Origin: an uncultured Neglectibacter sp.
GTDB taxonomy: Bacteria > Bacillota > Clostridia > Oscillospirales > Acutalibacteraceae
Direction of reading: 5' to 3'
Assembly: GCA_937958185.1 (NCBI GenBank)
Contig: CALFFN010000010.1
Span: 1-19,826 of the forward strand
DNA length: 19,826 nt
Shown one piece after another: positions 14,527 through 19,826 of the stretch; the stretch's first letter is position 1; every line of letters begins with the position of its first letter. Below the pieces are notes generated by a model. That model was not told the origin of the DNA. It made no database searches and saw only the letters and a program-made list of their open reading frames with translations. The position numbers and the translations under genes are program-made.

Positions 14527-15091
14527 TTTTCTGATCCTCCTGTGCGGCGGCAAGAAAGGCGCGGTAAGCCCGTTCCTGCCGCTGATAAATTTCTTCTGCC
14601 GGAATCCCCGGCTTACTTACGGAAAAGACCGCGCCGATCCCCACCGTGTAGAGCAGCATATCCAGGTGCAGTTCCCGCGCCTGCTCTATGGAAAGCCCCA
14701 ACGTTTCGGCAATTTGCAGATCGGCGTCACCGCTCGCCTCCCGGCGGTAAAACTCGTCCAGGGAGGAAATGCCCCGGCGCTGCTGGAACAGGAACAGCTT
14801 CAGCACATGGGGTTCTTCCTTTGCCAGCTGCAGATAGGCTCTGCCCGTGCTGCGGAACAGATCGTTCCCGTCTATCCGGGCGGCAGTATATTCCCGGATA
14901 AAAGCCCTTGCCCGGTCTGCCACATCGTCGCGCAAGCCTTCCATATTGGTGCAGTAGCTGTAAATGGGCTGGACAGAGCAGCCCAGCCGCTGGGCGATCT
15001 TCTTCACGGTGATCTGCTCCGCGCCCTCCGCCCGCGCCAGCTGGAAAGCGGCTTCCACCACCATATCCTTTGTGATTTTCTGTTTCGGCAT
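14519..15091 (-). CDS. TetR/AcrR family transcriptional regulator
   Basis: A 190-residue repressor-like protein. The helix-turn-helix lies in the first 50 residues: ITKDMVVEAAFQLARAEGAEQITVKKIAQRLGCSVQPIYSYCTNMEGL. The C-terminal ligand-binding part has KPGIPAEEIYQRQERAYRAFL, as in TetR members with a WHG/C-terminal_33-like domain; the ligand is unknown. The ATG at 15091 follows GGAGAAAGAG at 8 bp; the alternative at 15109 has no RBS. It heads an operon with the flavodoxin gene, and a 33-bp palindrome overlaps its promoter, so it should repress itself. Confidence 0.9.
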   Translation of the reverse strand: MPKQKITKDMVVEAAFQLARAEGAEQITVKKIAQRLGCSVQPIYSYCTNMEGLRDDVADRARAFIREYTAARIDGNDLFRSTGRAYLQLAKEEPHVLKLFLFQQRRGISSLDEFYRREASGDADLQIAETLGLSIEQARELHLDMLLYTVGIGAVFSVSKPGIPAEEIYQRQERAYRAFLAAAQEDQKNA

Positions 15092-15170
15092 ACTCTTTCT
15101 CCGTTTCATGGGAAATTTTCCGTGGAAGTTTTGACCGCTATGGCATAAAAGCGGTGGCTCCCAACAAAAA

Positions 15171-15203
15171 ATCCAGTTATATAATCAGATTATATAACTG
15201 GAT
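15171..15203. promoter_or_regulatory. 33-bp perfect palindromic operator for TetR regulator
   Basis: ATCCAGTTATATAATC (15171-15186), a central A, and GATTATATAACTGGAT (15188-15203) are perfect 16-bp reverse complements. The palindrome begins within the -10 element of the TetR promoter and covers the predicted start of transcription, the classic place for an autorepressor site. Confidence 0.85.
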
Positions 15204-15230
15204 TATATATTAGAATTTTCCAAAAGTCAA
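15202..15230 (-). promoter_or_regulatory. Sigma-A promoter of TetR-flavodoxin operon
   Basis: Minus-strand TTGACT (15230-15225), 17-bp spacer, perfect TATAAT (15207-15202). The sequence at 15231-15307, between it and the next gene, holds nothing I can identify. Confidence 0.8.
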
Positions 15231-15307
15231 GGTGTTTGGGAATTTTTCCGGCAAATCCGTGGAACGGGATTTTCTGCGGTTCACCCCGGCGCAGCACCCG
15301 GCAGGAA

Positions 15308-16360
15308 TTACTTTATCGGCTCCCCGAAGATCCGCTCCGGCAGCCTGCCGAAATTGACCGTCTGCACCGCCTGTAAAATCTCCTCCCGGCGGGCGGCGGC
15401 GTCCGGCAGGTCGCAGACCACATCGTTCAAATCATAGGGACCGTTGCGGAAATGTCCCACCACCGCGCCGTGAAATTCCCCGTCCATCAGCAGGTACTGC
15501 AGGGGCTCGTGGTCATAGGGAAGGTTTTCGTACAAAGGGGAGAATTTTTGCTTCAGCTCCGGCTCGATCACCCGGTACAGGAAGTCGTTCCGATGCATGG
15601 CGTAAACAAAGTGCAGCGGCACGGGCTCATAGGTTTTCAGCAGCTCCCAGTCACCTGGGAGGAAAAACGCGCCGTCCTCCTCCACGAAAAGCTTTTCCGC
15701 CGTCAATTCCTGCGCGGCAATGCGAATTTCCTTTTCCGGCAGCCGGTAAAAGGCTTTCGCTTCCCCGGCGCGGAAGCCGGGGTAACGGTAAGCGAACCGC
15801 CGCAGCAGGAGCTTCAGCGCTTCGGCATGGGTGAGGGAAAATTCCTCCGCCTCCGGGAACATTTCGGCAAACCGCATCCACCCCCTGTCCCACTCGCCGT
15901 CGTATTGATCCTCATAAATGAGGAACGCTTCCTGCAAGCGGTGGAGCGCCGGGGTGATCTGCTTCACCAGCAGCCCGGTTTCCGCCTTGATCTGCTGAAT
16001 GGTCATGGGACCCTCCTGGCAGAGCAGACGGAGCAGGCTTTCCTGTATTTCCGTGGGGCGGGTCAGGGGCTTGCGGTACAGCGCCCAGAAAAGCTCCAGG
16101 TCCTCCGGGACGATCCACCCCAGCGTGCCGCCGCAGAATCTGCCCTTGATGAGCCGACGGTCCAGCTGGCGGTTGCGGTTATATTCCAGATCGTCAAAAT
16201 CCGCGCGAAAGCACAGGGTCGGCGGCTGTCCGAAGCCGTTCCAATACACGTTCACACCGGGCTGCAGGTCCCGGTACAGCGCCAGATATTCTTCCTCCGT
16301 GGCAGCAGAGACAAGGTGCTGCCGCTCCATGCGCAGGGAGATCAACTTTTTCCTGTCCAT
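15308..16360 (-). CDS. AlkZ/HTH_42-like winged-helix protein
   Basis: A 350-residue protein that resembles the winged-helix DNA glycosylase family of AlkZ/YcaQ (PF06224-like), which removes cross-linked or alkylated bases. Supporting stretches are RMERQHLVS near the start, RRLIKGRFCGGTLGWIVPEDLELF, where family members have an RxLVRxWxMRGTLHxVxxxDL pattern, and YEPVPLHFVYAMHRNDFLYRV followed by GEFHGAVVGHFR near the end. The catalytic QxQ pattern of AlkZ is not obvious: LQPGV (32-36) has Gln33 but Gly35. The ATG at 16360 follows AAGGAAG. The call is by pattern only; a transcription-factor-like or inactive member is possible. Confidence 0.6.
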   Translation of the reverse strand: MDRKKLISLRMERQHLVSAATEEEYLALYRDLQPGVNVYWNGFGQPPTLCFRADFDDLEYNRNRQLDRRLIKGRFCGGTLGWIVPEDLELFWALYRKPLTRPTEIQESLLRLLCQEGPMTIQQIKAETGLLVKQITPALHRLQEAFLIYEDQYDGEWDRGWMRFAEMFPEAEEFSLTHAEALKLLLRRFAYRYPGFRAGEAKAFYRLPEKEIRIAAQELTAEKLFVEEDGAFFLPGDWELLKTYEPVPLHFVYAMHRNDFLYRVIEPELKQKFSPLYENLPYDHEPLQYLLMDGEFHGAVVGHFRNGPYDLNDVVCDLPDAAARREEILQAVQTVNFGRLPERIFGEPIK

Positions 16361-16387
16361 AAAGGCTTCCTTTCCGTATCCTTTTCA

Positions 16388-16415
16388 TCTAGTATCCAGT
16401 ATCTAGCATCCAGTA
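16388..16415. repeat. Tandem 14-bp repeat upstream of AlkZ-like gene
   Basis: TCTAGTATCCAGTA (16388-16401) is followed directly by TCTAGCATCCAGTA (16402-16415), one mismatch. On the minus strand the copies lie just downstream of the -10 at 16417-16412. Each holds ATCCAGT, the same heptamer that opens the TetR operator at 15171. Confidence 0.7.
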
Positions 16416-16420
16416 TACCA
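16412..16420 (-). promoter_or_regulatory. Extended -10 promoter of AlkZ-like gene
   Basis: Minus-strand TGGTATACT is a TGnTATAxT extended -10. No good -35 is seen 17 bp upstream. Confidence 0.4.
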
Positions 16421-16459
16421 GAAAAACCCGGACAGCGCCATGTCCTGTTTTATAAAATT

Positions 16460-16486
16460 ACCCTGCCCGAAATTTTCGGGCAGGGT
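16460..16486 (-). terminator. Hairpin terminator after the small secreted protein gene
   Basis: ACCCTGCCCGAAA and TTTCGGGCAGGGT are perfect 13-bp arms with a single central T. On the minus strand it is followed by AATTTTATAAAA, a modest T tract, 29 bp after the stop of the 94-residue gene. Confidence 0.65.
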
Positions 16487-16514
16487 GGGGGTCACATCGC
16501 TTTTCAGAGGAGAA

Positions 16515-16799
16515 TCAGCCCAAATACTCCAAACATTTTTCGCTGCTTGATGTAGGGCTTACTGTAGTTGCGCCGCACTCCGGGCATTTCAGGCGATGGT
16601 AGGCAGTGGTGATCTCATGGGTGTGTGGACCGCTTTTTTGAGAACAGCCGCTGACAGTCCGATAAGACGTTGTCGTTTCCGTTGATGTAATAACAGGTCT
16701 TACCCCGCAGGAGCACATGACAATGCGGGCGGGGGCTGCCATCAGTGGAAGCGCCAAAATAATTGCCAGAGCAATGGACAGCAAGGTGTGCTTTTCCAT
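16515..16799 (-). CDS. Small secreted Cys-containing protein, unknown function
   Basis: A 94-residue protein I do not recognise. Residues 1-24 look like a Sec signal peptide (MEKH, then hydrophobic LLSIALAIILALPLM, AAPA). The mature part has six Cys: C29 and C31 (CSC), C52, C72 and C75 (KCPECG, a zinc-ribbon or disulfide knuckle) and C89, with two His (H59, H61) between. The Cys/His pattern could bind metal or form disulfides outside the cell. The ATG has AAAGGAAG 10 bp upstream. It is divergent from the cysteine peptidase gene and shares its AT-rich control region. A degraded or species-specific protein is possible. Confidence 0.65.
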   Translation of the reverse strand: MEKHTLLSIALAIILALPLMAAPARIVMCSCGVRPVITSTETTTSYRTVSGCSQKSGPHTHEITTAYHRLKCPECGATTVSPTSSSEKCLEYLG

Positions 16800-16863
16800 G
16801 AAATTTTTTCTTCCTTTCAGGAATATTGAGTGTTTAGAGAAATCTCCCTAATATTCCACTTTC

Positions 16864-16892
16864 AATTTAGTGTTTTTCTCTAATTTTGTCAA
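16864..16892 (-). promoter_or_regulatory. Promoter of small secreted protein gene
   Basis: Minus-strand perfect TTGACA (16892-16887), 17-bp spacer, TAAATT (16869-16864). The 16800-17061 gap is far more AT-rich than its surroundings and holds only this, the opposite promoter and an inverted repeat TTAGAGAAA (16834-16842) / TTTCTCTAA (16875-16883). Confidence 0.55.
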
Positions 16893-16931
16893 GAATAATC
16901 TAAATTTTTATGGAATTTAATGAAATCAGTC

Positions 16932-16960
16932 TTGACATTTTCACTATAAATATTTATTAT
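16932..16960 (+). promoter_or_regulatory. Promoter of cysteine peptidase gene
   Basis: Perfect TTGACA (16932-16937), 17-bp spacer, TATTAT (16955-16960). It gives a leader of about 97 bases before the ATG at 17065. Confidence 0.65.
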
Positions 16961-17064
16961 AATAATACCACAATACCATTTTTTGAGAAATCGGAAAGAT
17001 TATGAATTGGAAAACGCTAAAACAGGATCGGCGTTCCTGCAAAAACGAATGAGGAGGTAGCATG

Positions 17065-18255
17065 ATGAAAAGAGGATTAAAATGCAGCATTTGTTGTTTG
17101 CTCGTGATGGGGCTGCTGCTCTGCCAGATATCGTTCCCCGCTCAGGCAGCGTCTGCCGTAGCGGATAATCGCCTGACTTCGGAAACCGCAGGATATTTCG
17201 CAAAATTCTTCCTCCGGGATTCCCTGGCTTCCTCTTCCAAGGTTTACGACATCGCTTGGACGGAACAGACAGAGATCCGGCACATGACCTGCCTGTATGA
17301 CACGGAGGGGAAACCGTCGGCGTATTGCTTTGAGCTTTCCACCGAAGGAAAAGACAGCGGGTATATCATGGTTTCCGCCTATGAAAATGTGTATATGCCG
17401 ATTTTGGAATATGCCGACAGCGGGCAGCCGCCTTATGCCCAATTTCCCGAATATTATGATACGGAAACCCGCGCCCTGATCTATACCGGTCCCTTTGGGT
17501 ATTATCAGAAGACGGAGGACGGAAAGCTTTCCGCGCTGGACGGTGAAGCAGTCTCCCGGGACGAAGTCATAGACACGGTTACGCCGGGAGAAAGCGGTCT
17601 CTCAGCAGCGGCTTCCAACGGTGATGGAACCATCAAAGACCCTTTTGATTACGCCGAAGAAAAGCATGGTGGAACCTGGACTGCCTATGAATGGAGCAAT
17701 CCCTATGAGTTTGATCTGTATCCCAAGGATACCATGATTACCACAGATACCAGTGAGCCAAATGCCTGCGGTCCCGTGGCGCTGACCAATCTGCTCACCC
17801 TTTGGGGGAACCGCAAAAAGGTCAAAACAATTACCGGCGAAACGCCCCAGCAGCGGTTGAAGAAAGTGATCCAGTACGGAAAGGAAAAGGGATATTTCCA
17901 GCCGTCCAATCATGGAACCCCCCTGCTTACCATTAAAGAATATGAAACGGGAATGTTCACCAAATACGGCGTTTCGCTGGAAAATATATACGAGTACAAG
18001 CCGACCTCTTACACGCAGTACAAGCGGCAGGTCGAGGGAGAGGGTCCGTTTCTGTTGTATTTCGGTGGACATGAAACCTATGGCTATCACTATGTGCTGG
18101 GCTACGCGTACACCCGCCTGCAAAGCGAGAGCACCGGCTATTATAAGAGCTTTGTCAAAATCAGGGACGGCTGGAGCCGGGAGGGACGCTTTGTGACGAT
18201 GGACTCCACGTTCCCGAAAGGAGAGTTTTTCTCCTATGTAATTTCTGCTTACTAG
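17065..18255 (+). CDS. Secreted papain-fold cysteine peptidase (C39/C10-like)
   Basis: A 396-residue secreted protein. Signal peptide 1-29 (KRGLKC, hydrophobic core, PAQAA). Residues about 35-165 resemble the propeptide of streptopain-type enzymes, with SGYIMVSAYENVYMPILEYADSG (98-120). The C-terminal part (about 205-396) has a plausible papain-type triad: C235 in NACGPVALTNLL, H342 in GYHYVLGYAY and D368 in KIRDGWS. Enzymes with this layout are secreted as zymogens or act as extracellular housekeeping or host-directed proteases; the substrate here is unknown. No anchor domain is seen. Two ATGs are adjacent; 17065 is 7 bp after AGGAGG and 17062 only 4 bp, so the second is preferred. Monocistronic with its own promoter and terminator. 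Confidence 0.78.
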   Translation: MKRGLKCSICCLLVMGLLLCQISFPAQAASAVADNRLTSETAGYFAKFFLRDSLASSSKVYDIAWTEQTEIRHMTCLYDTEGKPSAYCFELSTEGKDSGYIMVSAYENVYMPILEYADSGQPPYAQFPEYYDTETRALIYTGPFGYYQKTEDGKLSALDGEAVSRDEVIDTVTPGESGLSAAASNGDGTIKDPFDYAEEKHGGTWTAYEWSNPYEFDLYPKDTMITTDTSEPNACGPVALTNLLTLWGNRKKVKTITGETPQQRLKKVIQYGKEKGYFQPSNHGTPLLTIKEYETGMFTKYGVSLENIYEYKPTSYTQYKRQVEGEGPFLLYFGGHETYGYHYVLGYAYTRLQSESTGYYKSFVKIRDGWSREGRFVTMDSTFPKGEFFSYVISAY

Positions 18256-18303
18256 ATTTCCCCAGGTTTCATATTTTCAAAGGAAACATTGCCGTAATGA
18301 GAA

Positions 18304-18329
18304 AAAAGCCCCCTAAGCAGGGGGCTTTT
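18304..18329. terminator. Bidirectional intrinsic terminator
   Basis: AAAAGCCCCCT and AGGGGGCTTTT form an 11-bp stem with an AAGC loop. It is flanked by a longer A run so that the minus strand ends in T6. It lies between the convergent peptidase and cysK genes. Confidence 0.9.
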
Positions 18330-18341
18330 CTTCGTCCTTTT

Positions 18342-19277
18342 TTATTCCTCACTGAAAAGCCTGGTGGAAAGGTAGCGGTCGCCGGTATCCGGCAACAGGG
18401 CGACAATGGTTTTTCCTTTGTTTTCCGGGCGCTTTGCCAGCTCTATGGCAGCCCACAGGGCGGCGCCGGAGGAAATCCCGGTCAGTACGCCCTCGGCTTT
18501 TCCCAGCTCCCGCCCGGCGGAGAAAGCGTCCTCGTTTTCCACGCAGATGATCTCATCGTAAATCCCCGTGTCCAGAATTTCCGGCACAAAATTGGCGCCA
18601 ATCCCCTGGATCGCGTGGGGACCTGCCTTGCCGCCGCTCAGCACGGGGGAAGCCGCAGGCTCCACCGCCACGATTTTCACAGCGGGATTTTTCCCTTTCA
18701 AATATCTACCCACACCTGTCAGCGTACCGCCGGTGCCTACGCCGGCAACGAAAATATCCACCCTGCCGTCGGTGTCTTCCCAAATCTCAGGACCTGTGGT
18801 GGCAACGTGGGCGGCAGGATTCGCCTGGTTCACAAATTGCCCGGGAATGAAGCTGTGGGGAATTTCCCTTGCCAGCTCCTCCGCGCGGGAAATGGCGCCG
18901 CTCATGCCCTGCGCGCCGGGGGTCAGCTCCAATTCAGCGCCGTAGGCCTTCATCAGCTGGCGGCGCTCCATGCTCATGCTGTCCGGCATGACGATGATCA
19001 TGCGGTAGCCCCGGGCAGCCGCCATAGCGGCCAACCCAATGCCGGTGTTGCCGGAGGTAGGCTCGATGATGACGGAATCCGGCGTGAGGACGCCCCTCTG
19101 CTCGGCGTCGTCCAGCATGGATTTTGCGACCCTGTCCTTGACAGACCCGGCGGGATTAAAGTATTCCAGCTTTGCCAGCAGCCGTGCTTCCAGCCCGTGA
19201 CGCTTTTCCAGATGGGTCAGCTCCAGCAGGGGCGTTCTGCCCACCAGCTGATCCAGCCCGGTATAAATTTTGCCCAT
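18342..19277 (-). CDS. cysK: Cysteine synthase (O-acetylserine sulfhydrylase)
   Basis: A PLP enzyme that makes L-cysteine from O-acetylserine and sulfide; cytoplasmic. The 311-residue length is usual for CysK. Visible motifs are NPAGSVKDR (41-49) with the PLP Lys47, TSGNTG (74-79), the phosphate-binding GTGGT (181-185), HAIQGIGANFVP (221-232), GISSGA (267-272) with the pyridine-contacting Ser and PDTGDRYLST (296-305). All expected residues are intact. The ATG at 19277 follows AAAGGAGG with 7-bp spacing. No cysE or regulator gene adjoins it in the window. CysK and CysM cannot be fully separated by eye, but the HAIQGIGAN segment fits CysK. Confidence 0.95.
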   Translation of the reverse strand: MGKIYTGLDQLVGRTPLLELTHLEKRHGLEARLLAKLEYFNPAGSVKDRVAKSMLDDAEQRGVLTPDSVIIEPTSGNTGIGLAAMAAARGYRMIIVMPDSMSMERRQLMKAYGAELELTPGAQGMSGAISRAEELAREIPHSFIPGQFVNQANPAAHVATTGPEIWEDTDGRVDIFVAGVGTGGTLTGVGRYLKGKNPAVKIVAVEPAASPVLSGGKAGPHAIQGIGANFVPEILDTGIYDEIICVENEDAFSAGRELGKAEGVLTGISSGAALWAAIELAKRPENKGKTIVALLPDTGDRYLSTRLFSEE

Positions 19278-19334
19278 ATGATGTCCTCCTTTGTATGAAA
19301 AGCAATTACAGACTTACTTGGTAGGTTATATACC

Positions 19335-19363
19335 AGTATATTCCTTTTGAGGGTTGTTGTCAA
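19335..19363 (-). promoter_or_regulatory. Sigma-A promoter of cysK
   Basis: Minus-strand perfect TTGACA (19363-19358), 17-bp spacer, TATACT (19340-19335). Just past the -10 lies TACCA...TGGTA (on the plus strand TGGTA, 7 bp, TACCA near 19319-19335), a candidate operator of an Rrf2/CymR-type cysteine regulator; the regulator is a guess. Confidence 0.7.
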
Positions 19364-19370
19364 GGAAAAC

Positions 19371-19400
19371 TTGATTTTCCTATCGGTTTGGTAGTATAAT
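19371..19400 (+). promoter_or_regulatory. Promoter reading into the repeat array
   Basis: TTGATT (19371-19376), 18-bp spacer, perfect TATAAT (19395-19400). Transcription would start near 19407, at the first degenerate unit of the array. It is divergent from the cysK promoter; the two -35 elements are 7 bp apart. Confidence 0.6.
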
Positions 19401-19410
19401 GATCGCAAAG

Positions 19411-19826
19411 CCGCGACCGGGCGGTACGGTTTTCTTTTGTGCAAAGAAGATGTACGAGTAAAAAGGATTCAGTGCAGAGTTGCACCACCCTTACGGTCGG
19501 GTGATTCAGTCTCCTCTTGTATCAAGAGGGTTCACGAGTAAAAAAAGGGTGCAAGAGGACTTAGCGTAGGGCTGCACTACCCCTGCGGTCGGGTTGTTCA
19601 GTCTCCTCTTGTATCAAGAGGGTTCACGAGTAAAAAAAGGGTGCAAGAGGACTTAGCATGGGGTTGCACTATCCCAGCGGTCGGGTGGCATGATTTCTTT
19701 TTGCACAAAGAGGGCGTATGAAGACTTAGCGTAGGGTTGCACTATCCCAGCGGTCGGGTTGTTCAGTTTCCTCTTGTACCAAGAAGCTTCACGAGTAAAA
19801 AAAGGTTCACGAGTAAAAAAAGGTGG
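19411..19826 (+). repeat. Tandem array of ~73-92-bp hairpin-bearing repeats
   Basis: The anchor CGGTCGGGT recurs at 19494, 19586, 19678 and 19751, with a degenerate form near 19414, giving spacings of 80, 92, 92 and 73. Other shared blocks are GACTTAGCGT, TTGCACTA, and TTCACGAGTAAAAAAAGG. Each unit has a hairpin after the anchor: TTCTTT/AAAGAA (19432-19448), CCTCTTG/CAAGAGG (19513-19529 and 19605-19621), TCTTT/AAAGA (19696-19711), TCTTG/CAAGA (19772-19784). The stem is kept while its sequence changes. Two unit types alternate, long and short. No open reading frame runs through it; every long unit has a stop in GAGTAAA. I do not recognise the family. The array continues past the window. Confidence 0.75.
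19788..19823 (+). repeat. 18-bp tandem duplication at array end
   Basis: TTCACGAGTAAAAAAAGG occurs twice head to tail (19788-19805, 19806-19823). The same block ends the units at 19531-19548 and 19623-19640. It suggests slippage or unequal exchange at unit boundaries. Confidence 0.8.

Noticed and set aside
16834..16883. Inverted repeat TTAGAGAAA / TTTCTCTAA in the AT-rich gap
   Set aside because: Nine-bp arms 32 bp apart in very AT-rich DNA; too weak to call an operator on its own.
19411..19826. CRISPR array or T-box leader as an explanation of the right-end repeats
   Set aside because: Units are too long, unevenly spaced and similar throughout, so there are no unique spacers; and I see no T-box specifier stem or antiterminator sequence.

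Overview
The window looks like chromosomal DNA of a high-GC, low-copy-repeat Clostridia bacterium, most likely a gut Oscillospiraceae/Ruminococcaceae-type Firmicute. This rests on sigma-A promoters (TTGACA/TATAAT type), strong AGGAGG ribosome binding sites, SLH-anchored surface proteins, a tetrahydrofolate riboswitch on an ECF folate transporter, the Firmicutes-type GalT, and DUF1846 and DUF4317 genes. The species cannot be named from the sequence alone. No rRNA, tRNA, insertion sequence or CRISPR array was seen.

Layout. 1-288: control region with two copies of a 24-bp site in opposite orientation, a promoter between them that points away from the next gene, and a strong hairpin. 289-2148: secreted leucine-rich-repeat/Big_2/SLH surface protein. 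2287-5215: tight operon galT-comF-tcdA joined by 4-bp overlaps. 5300-5893 (minus): folate ECF transporter S component behind a THF riboswitch (5978-6083). 6152-7936: SLH-anchored polysaccharide deacetylase. 7995-9482 (minus) and 9743-10873 (plus): divergent DUF1846 and DUF4317 genes. 11204-13910: GntP-family permease plus glycerate 2-kinase, a probable D-glycerate uptake and phosphorylation unit. 13990-15091 (minus): TetR regulator and flavodoxin operon with a 33-bp perfect palindrome over its own promoter. 15308-16360 (minus): AlkZ/HTH_42-like protein. 16515-16799 (minus) and 17065-18255 (plus): two divergent secreted proteins, one small and Cys-containing, one a papain-fold-like cysteine peptidase, separated by an AT-rich promoter region. 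18342-19277 (minus): cysteine synthase. 19371-19826: a good promoter reading into an unrecognised array of roughly 73-92-bp repeats, each with a hairpin, running off the window end.

Most genes are ordinary housekeeping or metabolic units. The two places that deserve real attention are the two ends. At the left end, the site architecture (11-bp half-sites around a non-palindromic central dinucleotide, GT in one copy and AC in the other) matches what serine DNA invertases use, and suggests a phase-variable promoter switch for the surface protein: in the orientation shown, the promoter fires into a terminator and away from the gene. At the right end, the repeat units keep a hairpin whose two strands change together, which points to a structured transcript rather than passive DNA. 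Neither was tested by computation or database search.
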